DNA of 64,000 bases from an uncultured Clostridia bacterium. Lineage in GTDB: Bacteria; Bacillota; Clostridia; TANB77; CAG-508. The position numbers and the translations under genes are program-made. The stretch is taken from contig CALXYJ010000001.1 in the NCBI GenBank assembly GCA_944392945.1, forward strand, positions 62,001 through 126,000. The letters run 5' to 3'. Below the pieces are notes generated by a model. The model searched no databases. It saw nothing but the letters and a program-made list of their open reading frames with translations, and was not told where the DNA came from. Within the stretch, counting starts at the first letter, position 1, and each line of letters opens with the position of its first letter. Positions 25,743 through 34,103 of this stretch are shown piece by piece.

Positions 25743-26403
25743 ATGAATTTGCTAGAAAAAGCTTTAAATTTTCTATATCCACAAACATGTGGTATATGTA
25801 ATAAAATTTGTAATGAGCCAATATGTAAAAAGTGTGAATTAAAATTAAATAAGATAATAAATCCAAATCGTAAATGTTTTTTGCCTTTAAAACGGAATTT
25901 ATTATGATGAGCATATGTATTTATTTAAATATGGGGGAATAATACAAGAAAAGATTATAAAATATAAATTTTATGAAAAAGCATATTTATATAATATGTT
26001 TGCAGAAATTATATTTAAAAACTTACAAGTTATGAAATATATTAAAAGTTATGAGATGATTATTCCAATACCACTGCATAAATATAGGAAAAGAGAAAGA
26101 GGATATAATCAAACATATTTAATAATAAAAGAATTATCGAAAAGAGATAATACTATAGTTATGGAAAATGATATATTAAAAAAGCAAAAAAATATAAAGC
26201 CACAGAGTAGTTTAAATGAATTACAAAGGAATAATAATATTAAAGGTGCATTTTATATAGAAAATGAAATAAAAATAGAAAATAAAAAAGTATTATTATT
26301 TGATGATGTATTTACCACAGGAAGTACAACTAATGAATGTAGTAAAAAACTTAAGGAAAAAGGAGCGAAAAAAGTAGGTATATTAACGATTGCTAAGGAT
26401 TAA
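25743..26403 (+). CDS. comF: ComF-family phosphoribosyltransferase-like protein, split by +1 frameshift at CGG
   Basis: ComF is needed for DNA uptake in competent cells; relatives occur in non-competent bacteria too. AGGAGG precedes ATG 25743. The first frame gives an N-terminal zinc finger with C16/C19 and C28/C31. Codon 51 is CGG (25893-25895), and the frame stops four codons later. Dropping the C gives GIYYDEHMYLFKYGG and a frame open to 26403. It contains IPIPLHKYRKRERGYNQ and the phosphoribosyl-binding loop LLFDDVFTTGSTTNEC. The restored length is 219 aa, normal for the family. Both halves are well conserved, which argues against old decay. Confidence 0.85.
25893..25895 (+). other. In-frame CGG at the comF frameshift (putative +1 recoding site)
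   Basis: The context is TTA AAA CGG AAT TTA TTA TGA. Skipping the C and reading GGA ATT TAT TAT GAT GAG restores the conserved segment. Confidence 0.55.
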
Positions 26404-26406
26404 TAA

Positions 26407-26433
26407 AGAATCCAGATAAAGATCCAGATTCTT
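26407..26433. terminator. Hairpin between convergent comF and spoVT
   Basis: AAGAATC pairs with GATTCTT around an internal CCAGAT repeat. The U-run is weak, but it lies in the only gap between two converging genes. Confidence 0.5.
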
Positions 26434-26463
26434 ATACCAAAGTTATAATAAATTATATAAATT

Positions 26464-27019
26464 TTAAATTTCCATTTGGCTTCCTAAAAAGCTAGCAGCA
26501 GATTGAGCTACTTTAGTTTCTACGTCAGTCATTTTGGTAGAAGCTTCTTTAGAAAGTAAAATTACAGTTCCAATAGAGTCACCATTAGAAATTATTGGAT
26601 ATACAATTTGAGAATTATATTTTTTATCCTTTTTATCATTTTTTACAATTGGAACAGATAAATTATTATTTTTGTCACTTTTATAAACTTCTTTATCTTC
26701 CATAATTTGTTCTATTTCTTTACTTAAACTTTGTTCTAAGTATTCTTTTTTAGAACCACCTGCAACAGCAATTACAGTATCTTTATCTGTAATACAAGCA
26801 ATATGACCAGTAGTTTTAGCAAGTGTTTCTGCATATCCAAGAGCAAACTCAGATAATTCACCAATTGGAGAATATTTTTTTAAAATAACTTCTCCTTCTT
26901 TATCTGTAAAGATTTCTAAAGGATCTCCGTTCTTTAATTCTTAAAGTTTTTCGTATTTCTTTAGGTATAACAACTCTACCTAAATCATCAATTCTTCTTA
27001 CTACTCCAGTTGCTTTCAT
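26464..27019 (-). CDS. spoVT: SpoVT sporulation regulator, split by +1 frameshift at CGG
   Basis: SpoVT is an AbrB-family DNA-binding protein that tunes late forespore (sigma-G) genes. An AAGGAGG site precedes ATG 27019. The first 30 codons give MKATGVVRRIDDLGRVVIPK and then EIRKTLRIKE, nearly identical to the Bacillus protein. Codon 31 is CGG (26929-26927), and that frame stops nine codons on. Dropping the C gives GDPLEIFTDKEGEVILKKYSP, again matching SpoVT exactly, and then the GAF domain to FLGSQMEI at 26464. The restored length is 184 aa. A sigma-G-type promoter lies upstream. Confidence 0.92.
26927..26929 (-). other. In-frame CGG at the spoVT frameshift (putative +1 recoding site)
   Basis: On the minus strand the context is ATT AAA GAA CGG AGA TCC. 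Skipping the C and reading GGA GAT CCT restores the Lys-Glu-Gly-Asp-Pro that is characteristic of AbrB-type swapped hairpins. Confidence 0.65.
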
Positions 27020-27049
27020 ATTTTTCCTCCTTTTAAGTTTGTCTAAAAT

Positions 27050-27079
27050 TAGTATTTCTAGAAAAAATTAATTTATACA
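27050..27079 (-). promoter_or_regulatory. Sigma-G-type promoter for spoVT
   Basis: On the minus strand TGTATA (27079-27074), a 17-base spacer and AATACTA (27056-27050) closely fit the sigma-G consensus (TGnATA, CATACTA). The predicted leader is about 25 bases and contains the ribosome-binding site. In Bacillus spoVT is sigma-G dependent. Confidence 0.6.
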
Positions 27080-27095
27080 CAAAAAATGATAAATC

Positions 27096-27124
27096 TTGCA
27101 ATTTAATACATAATATAATATAAT
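27096..27124 (+). promoter_or_regulatory. Sigma-A promoter for alaS
   Basis: TTGCAA (27096-27101), 17 bases and TATAAT (27119-27124), about 32 bases before the start. There is no T-box in the short leader. Confidence 0.75.
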
Positions 27125-27156
27125 TTAAATGCGTAAAAATAAGAAGGAGAATGAAA

Positions 27157-28908
27157 ATGAAAGCGATAGAAATAAGAAACAAATTTTTAAAATTTTTTGA
27201 GGAGCATGGACATAAAATAATTCCAAGTGCTCCATTAATACCAATAAATGACCCATCTGTATTATTTACAACAGCTGGAATGCAACCACTAGTACCTTAT
27301 TTATTAGGAGAGAAGCACCCAGAAGGAAATAAATTAACAGATTACCAAAAATGTTTAAGAACAAACGATATAGATGAAGTTGGTGACAATAGACATTTAA
27401 CATATTTCGAGATGTTAGGAAATTGGTCATTAGGTGCATATTTTAAAGAAGAAGCAATAAAAATGAGTTTTGAATTTTTAACAAAAGAGTTAAATATTCC
27501 AATAGAAAAAATATCTGTAACTTGTTTTGCTGGAAATGAAGATGCTCCAAGAGATGAAGAAGCAGCAAAATATTGGGAAGAAGCAGGTATTCCTAAGGAA
27601 AGAATATATTTCCTAGAAGGAAATTGGTGGATAGCAGGAGAAGAAGGACCATGTGGACCTGATACAGAAATGTTTTATGATACAGGAAAACCAAAATGTT
27701 CAGAAAGATGTAATCCAGATTGCGATTGCGGTAAATATGTAGAAATTTGGAATAATGTATTTATGAAATATTTTAAACATAAAGATGGAAAATTAACAGA
27801 GCTAAAACAACATAATGTAGATACAGGACTTGGATTAGAAAGAATGACAATGTTGTTACAAGGAAAGCAAACACCATTTGAAACAGAATTATTTGCTCCT
27901 ATTATGGACAAGTTAGAAAAATTACAAAAAGTAGATAATATTCAAAGTAGAAGAATAGTTGCAGAACATTTAAGAGCTTCAATGATGATAATTGCAGATG
28001 GTGGTAGACCAAGCAATATAGATAGAGGATACATATTAAGAAGATTAATAAGAAGAATGATAAGACATTTAAATAAATTACAAATAAATCTAAATGAAAC
28101 AGAAGATTTAATAGAATTAAATGTAGAAAATCTTAAAGAAATGTATCCAGAATTATTAGAAAATAAAGAAACAATAAAACAAGTTATATTAGAAGAACAA
28201 AATAAATTTGTAAAAACATTGGAACATGGTGAAAGAGAATTCATAAAAGCAACAAATAAGGCAAAAGAAGAAGGAAAAGATATTATAGATTCTGAAACAG
28301 TATTTAGATTATATGATACATATGGATTCCCTCCAGAGGTAACTGAAGAGTTAGCAAAAGAGAATAATATAAAAGTAGATATGGAAGGATTTAATAAATT
28401 ATTTAAAGAGCACCAAGAAAAATCAAGACAGGGAAGTGAGCAAAAATTTAAAGGTGGTCTTGCAGAACAAAATGAACAAACTATTGCATATCATACAGCA
28501 ACACATTTATTGCATGAAGCTCTAAGAGAGGTTCTAGGAGAGCATGTAAAACAAAGTGGTTCTAATATAACTACAGAAAGATTAAGGTTTGATTTTACAC
28601 ATCCTCAAAAAATGACAAAAGAAGAGATACAAAAAGTAGAAGATCTAGTAAATGAAAAAATAAAAGAGGATTTACCTGTAACATGTGAAGAGATGAGCTA
28701 TGAAGATGCAAAAAAATCAGGAGCAATAGGTTTATTTACAAATAAATATGGAGATAGAGTAAAAGTTTATACAATAGGTAATTTTAGTAAAGAAATTTGT
28801 GGAGGACCTCATGTAAAGCATACTGGAGAATTAGGTAGATTTAAAATAAAAAAAGAAGAATCAAGTTCATCAGGAATAAGAAGAATAAAGGCAGTATTAA
28901 TAAAATAA
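27157..28908 (+). CDS. alaS: Alanyl-tRNA synthetase, short form without C-terminal domain
   Basis: AlaRS charges tRNA(Ala) and deacylates mischarged Ser/Gly-tRNA(Ala). I start it at ATG 27157, seven bases after AAGAAGGAGA; an ATG at 27151 abuts that site. The 583-aa product has the class II core (FTTAGMQPLVPYL, RHLTYFEMLGNWS, GPCGPDTEMFYDTG, NVDTGLGLERM). A Cys cluster is present at C181, C185, C189 and C191, and the RRLIRRMIRH tRNA helix follows. The editing domain has H446TATH450 and C548GGPH552. It ends right after the editing domain, so the DHHA1/C-Ala part of the usual ~870-aa enzyme is absent. This resembles the short forms of reduced-genome and candidate-phylum bacteria. Confidence 0.9.
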   Translation: MKAIEIRNKFLKFFEEHGHKIIPSAPLIPINDPSVLFTTAGMQPLVPYLLGEKHPEGNKLTDYQKCLRTNDIDEVGDNRHLTYFEMLGNWSLGAYFKEEAIKMSFEFLTKELNIPIEKISVTCFAGNEDAPRDEEAAKYWEEAGIPKERIYFLEGNWWIAGEEGPCGPDTEMFYDTGKPKCSERCNPDCDCGKYVEIWNNVFMKYFKHKDGKLTELKQHNVDTGLGLERMTMLLQGKQTPFETELFAPIMDKLEKLQKVDNIQSRRIVAEHLRASMMIIADGGRPSNIDRGYILRRLIRRMIRHLNKLQINLNETEDLIELNVENLKEMYPELLENKETIKQVILEEQNKFVKTLEHGEREFIKATNKAKEEGKDIIDSETVFRLYDTYGFPPEVTEELAKENNIKVDMEGFNKLFKEHQEKSRQGSEQKFKGGLAEQNEQTIAYHTATHLLHEALREVLGEHVKQSGSNITTERLRFDFTHPQKMTKEEIQKVEDLVNEKIKEDLPVTCEEMSYEDAKKSGAIGLFTNKYGDRVKVYTIGNFSKEICGGPHVKHTGELGRFKIKKEESSSSGIRRIKAVLIK

Positions 28909-28964
28909 TTTATGGTCGAAATCTTTGATTTCGTTTCTAAAGTATAATTGGCTTTAACCAATAA

Positions 28965-29339
<375 letters not shown>

Positions 29340-29426
29340 AACAAAAGAAAAAATTTACATAAAGTATAGGAAAAAATATCAGAATGTGGTATAATATACT
29401 TTAGAAAAGTAATTGGAGGTATAAAT

Positions 29427-30107
29427 ATGTTTGTAGATAGTAAATATAGTAAATTATTAACTGTATTATTAATAATTGTAATAATAGGAATTGTTGGATT
29501 ATTAGGATTTTTAGGTTACGAAATGTATACTAAATATTTCTTAGAAGAAGATACTGCAAAATATATGGAAGAAAACTTTAATACTAATAATGTTACAACA
29601 GTTCAAGAAAATGTAGCAACAGGTGACTTTAATGAATTATTAAATTTCGTAAATCAATCTCCAACTGAAACAACTGAGAGTACAGAAAGTGGAAATCAAA
29701 AGAAAATGTTTAAAGGTTTTGAAGTTGTAGGTGCAATAGAAATTCCAAAAACAAATGTAGATCTTCCAATATTAAAAGATATGGGACCAAAAGCTATGAA
29801 TACAGCTGTTGTACAACAATATGGACCAGGACCTAATCAAGTAGGAGATACAGTAATTGCAGGACATAATTATAGAAATGGACAATTCTTTTCAAATAAT
29901 TATAAATTAGAGATAGGTGATACAATTTATATAACAGATAATTCTGGAACTAGATTAAGATATGTAATATATAATAAATATGAAACTAAACCAGAAGATG
30001 CTGATTATATGGATAGGGATACAGGTGGAAAGCCAGAAATATCATTAACAACTTGTACAGATGATAGTAAAGCAAGAATTATCATTTGGGCAAAACTTGC
30101 AGAATAA
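29427..30107 (+). CDS. Sortase (class D-like), copy 1
   Basis: The 226-aa protein has an N-terminal membrane helix (about residues 8-32), a low-complexity Thr/Glu/Asn linker, and a sortase beta-barrel. The catalytic triad residues are H147 (AGHNYRNG), C210 (LTTCTDD) and R217. TLxTC-type sequence and size suggest class D, whose members anchor sorting-signal proteins on sporulating or aerial cells in some Gram-positives. No LPxTG-type substrate is encoded in this window. An extended -10 promoter (TATAAT at 29390-29395) and a GGAGG site precede it. The second sortase follows after 139 bases. Confidence 0.85.
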   Translation: MFVDSKYSKLLTVLLIIVIIGIVGLLGFLGYEMYTKYFLEEDTAKYMEENFNTNNVTTVQENVATGDFNELLNFVNQSPTETTESTESGNQKKMFKGFEVVGAIEIPKTNVDLPILKDMGPKAMNTAVVQQYGPGPNQVGDTVIAGHNYRNGQFFSNNYKLEIGDTIYITDNSGTRLRYVIYNKYETKPEDADYMDRDTGGKPEISLTTCTDDSKARIIIWAKLAE

Positions 30108-30246
30108 TACATAAATTTTTGCTATTCTATAATAAATAAAAATTGAACGTAACCAATTATAATTGGATGAAATAAACAAAAGGTGGATTGTAGGTTAGCA
30201 ATTCACTTTTTGTATTTATATAGTAATTATACATGGAGGGAAATAA
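30108..30246 (+). other. Gap between sortases with two hairpins
   Basis: The palindrome CCAATTATAATTGG (30153-30166) is followed by a 14-bp imperfect stem (30177-30212). Neither has a clear U-run. They may stabilise mRNA or limit read-through to the second sortase. Confidence 0.35.
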
Positions 30247-30948
30247 ATGTCTGCTGAAAAAGCATATAAAAATATATTAAATGTATTTTTCATAATATTA
30301 TTTATAATATTAATAGGAATAGTAGGATATATAATATATCAGTTTATTTCTGCCAAAATAATAAATAATGATTCTGAAGAATATATTGCTGAGTTTACAA
30401 ATGAAATAGAAAATGTGGAAGAAAATGTAATAACTGATGAAAGTGTTGCTGAAGAAGAAACAGATATTGCAGAAACTAATACAAGTACTACTCAATCTAA
30501 AAAAGCAACTAAAGTAAAAACTTCAAGAACATCATCAACTAAAAAAACAGCAAATAAATATTATGGATATGATGTTAGTGGTTATATTAGTATTCCAAAG
30601 ACTGGCATAAAATATCCAATTATATCTACACTTTCTAAAAAAGCCTTAGAAAAAGGAGTTTGTGTTGAATATGGTCCAGGACCCAATGAACCTGGTAATA
30701 CAGTAATTGCAGGACATAATTATTTAAATAGATTGTTTTTCTCAAAAAATAAAAATCTAAATGCAGGAGATAAAGTATATATAACAGATTTATATGGTGT
30801 AACTGTTGAATACACTATATATAATAAATATGAAACATCTCAACAAGATACATCATATTTTTACAGAGATACAGCCGGAGCTCCAGAAATAACTCTTGCT
30901 ACATGTTCTCAAAACAGTTCAGCAAGATTAATTCTATGGGCAAAATAA
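30247..30948 (+). CDS. Sortase (class D-like), copy 2
   Basis: The 233-aa protein is a paralogue of the sortase just upstream. It has an N-terminal membrane helix (about residues 10-32), and a linker rich in Glu, then in Thr/Ser/Lys (residues 45-105). A sortase domain follows with H157 (AGHNYLNR), C220 (LATCSQN) and R227. The two differ strongly in their linkers and share the domain core, which points to duplication followed by specialisation. Its stop lies about 20 bases before the promoter of the Mn2+-riboswitch unit. Substrates are not visible here. Confidence 0.85.
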   Translation: MSAEKAYKNILNVFFIILFIILIGIVGYIIYQFISAKIINNDSEEYIAEFTNEIENVEENVITDESVAEEETDIAETNTSTTQSKKATKVKTSRTSSTKKTANKYYGYDVSGYISIPKTGIKYPIISTLSKKALEKGVCVEYGPGPNEPGNTVIAGHNYLNRLFFSKNKNLNAGDKVYITDLYGVTVEYTIYNKYETSQQDTSYFYRDTAGAPEITLATCSQNSSARLILWAK

Positions 30949-30966
30949 AAATATTTTAATAAAATA

Positions 30967-30995
30967 TTGAAAAAAAAATAATTAAATGATAAAAT
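30967..30995 (+). promoter_or_regulatory. Promoter of the Mn2+-riboswitch transcript
   Basis: TTGAAA (30967-30972), 17 bases and TAAAAT (30990-30995) with an extended -10 TG. Transcription would start about 31002. Confidence 0.7.
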
Positions 30996-31002
30996 ACAAC
31001 TA

Positions 31003-31124
31003 CTTTTAAAAGGGAGTAGCTTGTAAACTACTAATCAACAACCGCGAAGTATTCTGGTTAGTAACCTGTTTAGGTAAGCAAGACTTTTAAAAAACACAAA
31101 AAGTTTTTTAAAGTCTTGCTTTTT
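31003..31124 (+). promoter_or_regulatory. yybP-ykoY (Mn2+) riboswitch with intrinsic terminator
   Basis: AAAAGGGAGTAGC at 31008-31020 and GCAAGACTTTT at 31078-31088 are the two conserved ends of the yybP-ykoY motif; AAAAG and CTTTT would form P1. The inner arms (ACCGCGAAG.., GTAACCTG..) fit loops L1 and L3 only loosely by eye. The 3' P1 strand is also the left arm of a strong terminator (31078-31119, then T5). Mn2+ binding would hold P1 and so prevent termination. Known targets of this class include P-type ATPases such as Lactococcus YoaB. Confidence 0.8.
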
Positions 31125-31154
31125 GTGTATAATAATGAAAAGGAGAGATGAAGA

Positions 31155-33947
31155 TTGAATTGGTTTAATAAAGAGATAAGTCAAGTTGAAAAAGAATTAC
31201 AAACCAATGTAAAAGAAGGCTTAACAGAAGAACAAGTAAAGGCAAATTACGAAAAATATGGTATGAATGAATTAAAACAAAAAAAGAAAAAATCTTTATT
31301 TGTAAAATTTTTAGAACAATTTAAGGATTTTATGATAATTGTTTTAATAATTGCAGCTATAGTTTCTGGAGCTGTTGGAATTGCAGAAGGAGAAGGAATA
31401 ACAGATACTATTATAATATTAATAGTTGTTGTTCTTAATGCAATAATAGGAGTTGTACAAGAAAACAAAGCAGAAAAATCTTTGGAAGCATTACAAAAAT
31501 TGAGTGCACATGCTTCAAAAGTTATGCGTGATGGAAAAATAAGTGTGGTTCAATCAAGAGAATTAGTACCAGGAGATTTAGTTATTCTAGATACAGGAGA
31601 TTATGTACCTGCAGATTTAAGAATAGTAGAAAGTGCAAATTTAAAATCTCAAGAAGCATCATTAACAGGTGAATCAGTTCCTGTAGATAAAAATACAGAA
31701 ACAATAAAAGATGAAAAAGTCAGTCTTGGTGATAGAACAAATATGCTTTTTTCATCATCTCTTATAACTTATGGTAGAGGAAAAGGTATTGTAGTAGAAA
31801 CAGGTATGAATACTGAAGTTGGTAAAATTGCAAAAATAATTAATGATACCGAAGGAACAGAAACACCATTACAAATAAAATTAAATAAATTAGGAAAAAC
31901 ATTAGGAATTGCAGCTCTTGCAATTTGTATAGTTATTTTTATAATTGGAATTGCATATGGTAAAAATGTAATTGATATGTTTATGACTGCTGTAAGTTTA
32001 GCTGTTGCAGCAATACCAGAAGGTTTAGCTGCAGTATCTACAATTGTTTTAGCAATTGGTGTTCAAAGAATGGTAAAGAAAAATGCAATAATCAAAAAAC
32101 TTCCTGCAGTAGAAACATTGGGAAGTGCAACTGTTATATGTTCAGATAAGACAGGAACATTAACTCAAAACAAAATGACAGTACAAAAAGTTTTTGTAAA
32201 CAATAAAATTTCTGAAGTAGAAGAAATAAAAGATATAGATAATGAGATTACAAAATTAATGCAAGTATGTACATTATGTAATGATACTAAAATAGGCGAG
32301 AATAAAGAACTAACAGGGGATCCTACAGAAACAGCATTAATAGACTTAGGATTTAAAATAAATTTTAATGTAAAAGAAACATTAGAATTAAAAAGAGTAA
32401 AAGAAATACCTTTTGATTCAAATAGAAAATTAATGACAACTGTAAATAAAGTCGGAGATAAGTATTTAGTATATACAAAAGGTGGTATAGATGAATTAAT
32501 TGCTAGATGTAATTCATATATTGTAAATGGCAAGATAAATTATGATTTAGAAAATTATAAAAAAGAAATTGAAAAATACAATATAGAAATGGCAAAAGAT
32601 GCTTTAAGAGTACTTTCTATGGCATATAAAGAATTGGATCATGAACCAACAGATGAAGAAATGAAAAATATGGAAAATGACTTGATTTTTGTTGGAATGG
32701 TTGGAATGATTGATCCACCAAGAGAAGAAGTAAAAATTGCTGTAGATAAATGTAAAACTGCAGGAATAAAAACTGTTATGATTACAGGCGATCATAAAAT
32801 TACTGCTGTTGCAATAGCAAAGTCACTTGGAATATTAGAAAATGAAGATGAAGCAATTACAGGTTCAGAACTTGAAGAAATGTCTGACGAAGATTTAACC
32901 AAAAATGTTAGAAAATATTCTGTATATGCAAGAGTTTCACCAGAACATAAAGTTAGAATAGTAAAAGCATGGCAAGCTAATGGAGAAATCGTAGCAATGA
33001 CAGGTGATGGTGTAAATGATGCACCAGCATTAAAGACAGCAGATATTGGATGTGCAATGGGAATTGTTGGTACAGATGTTTCTAAGGAAGCAGCAGACGT
33101 AATATTAACAGATGATAATTTTGCAACAATAGTTTCATCTGTAGAAGAAGGAAGACGTATATATGATAATATATTAAAAGCTATACAATTTTTATTATCA
33201 AGTAATGTTGGAGAAATTATAACATTATTTATAGCTATATTAATAACTCCTTGGCTTGGAAGTACATTTGGTATAGATATTGGACTAATAGAAGTATTAC
33301 TTCCAATTCATATATTATGGGTAAACTTAGTAACAGACTCTCTTCCAGCATTAGCATTAGCTGTTGATCCGGCAGAAGATGATGTTATGAAAAGAAAGCC
33401 TAAAAAGCAAAAAGGTATATTTACTAAAGGAATGAGTTTTAGGGTTATATATCAAGGAATAATGATTGGATTAATAACACTTGCAGCATTTATTATAGGT
33501 CTTGCAACACCAGAAGAGAATTTACCTACAATGGTAAGAGTTGATGGAACATTATATTCTGCAGAAGAGATAGAAAATTTAGACGAGGCTTTAGCAAATG
33601 GAGCAGAATATGTTGAGCCACAAGAAGTAAAAGTAGAGATTGGTCAAGCAATGGCATTTATAGTATTAGCATTTTCAGAACTTGTACATGTATTTAATAT
33701 TAGAAATAATAAAAAATCAATATTTAAAACACATCCATTTAATAATAAAATGTTATTATTAGCAATAGGAGTATCTGCTGCATTGATGCTTATAATATTA
33801 CTAATTCCAGCATTAAGACATATATTCAGTATACCAGTATTACCAATGGGTAATCTAATAGAAGCAATTTTATTGATAATTGCTCCAATAGTTATTGTAG
33901 AGATATTTAAACTATTAAAAATAAATACAACAAAAGATGAAGTTTAA
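31155..33947 (+). CDS. P-type cation-transporting ATPase (Ca2+/Mn2+ type)
   Basis: This 930-aa P2-type pump has the N-terminal cation ATPase domain and TGES (LTGESVPVD) in the actuator domain. PEGL in M4 (AVAAIPEGLAAVST) is followed by the phosphorylation site D331 in SDKTGTLT, then KGGIDE and TGDGVNDAPALK. Six C-terminal membrane segments follow. It resembles Ca2+-ATPases of the SERCA/PMR1 type. Because a Mn2+ riboswitch controls it, I infer that Mn2+ export is its main task. The start is TTG 31155, eight bases after AGGAGA. A 6-codon ATG reading frame (31148-31168) overlaps the start out of frame. Confidence 0.92.
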   Translation: MNWFNKEISQVEKELQTNVKEGLTEEQVKANYEKYGMNELKQKKKKSLFVKFLEQFKDFMIIVLIIAAIVSGAVGIAEGEGITDTIIILIVVVLNAIIGVVQENKAEKSLEALQKLSAHASKVMRDGKISVVQSRELVPGDLVILDTGDYVPADLRIVESANLKSQEASLTGESVPVDKNTETIKDEKVSLGDRTNMLFSSSLITYGRGKGIVVETGMNTEVGKIAKIINDTEGTETPLQIKLNKLGKTLGIAALAICIVIFIIGIAYGKNVIDMFMTAVSLAVAAIPEGLAAVSTIVLAIGVQRMVKKNAIIKKLPAVETLGSATVICSDKTGTLTQNKMTVQKVFVNNKISEVEEIKDIDNEITKLMQVCTLCNDTKIGENKELTGDPTETALIDLGFKINFNVKETLELKRVKEIPFDSNRKLMTTVNKVGDKYLVYTKGGIDELIARCNSYIVNGKINYDLENYKKEIEKYNIEMAKDALRVLSMAYKELDHEPTDEEMKNMENDLIFVGMVGMIDPPREEVKIAVDKCKTAGIKTVMITGDHKITAVAIAKSLGILENEDEAITGSELEEMSDEDLTKNVRKYSVYARVSPEHKVRIVKAWQANGEIVAMTGDGVNDAPALKTADIGCAMGIVGTDVSKEAADVILTDDNFATIVSSVEEGRRIYDNILKAIQFLLSSNVGEIITLFIAILITPWLGSTFGIDIGLIEVLLPIHILWVNLVTDSLPALALAVDPAEDDVMKRKPKKQKGIFTKGMSFRVIYQGIMIGLITLAAFIIGLATPEENLPTMVRVDGTLYSAEEIENLDEALANGAEYVEPQEVKVEIGQAMAFIVLAFSELVHVFNIRNNKKSIFKTHPFNNKMLLLAIGVSAALMLIILLIPALRHIFSIPVLPMGNLIEAILLIIAPIVIVEIFKLLKINTTKDEV

Positions 33948-33972
33948 ATTTTTAAATTATTATAAGTAAATA

Positions 33973-34010
33973 TAGCCGTGGAAAGGGAATGATGTTTCCA
34001 ACCACGGTTT
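33973..34010 (+). terminator. Terminator after the P-type ATPase
   Basis: GCCGTGGAAA pairs with TTTCC-AA-CCACGGT and is followed by TTTCTT. The same CCGTGG/CCACGG core recurs in the terminator at 34972-35007. Confidence 0.7.
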
Positions 34011-34046
34011 CTTATTGGATATAATTAAGTTGAGATTATATTTTAA

Positions 34047-34075
34047 TTGTAAAATGATTAAAAATAATGTATAAT
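34047..34075 (+). promoter_or_regulatory. Sigma-A promoter for the deacetylase
   Basis: TTGTAA (34047-34052), 17 bases and TATAAT (34070-34075). Confidence 0.7.
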
Positions 34076-34103
34076 GCATAAAGAAAATTTATAGGTGAGA
34101 AAT

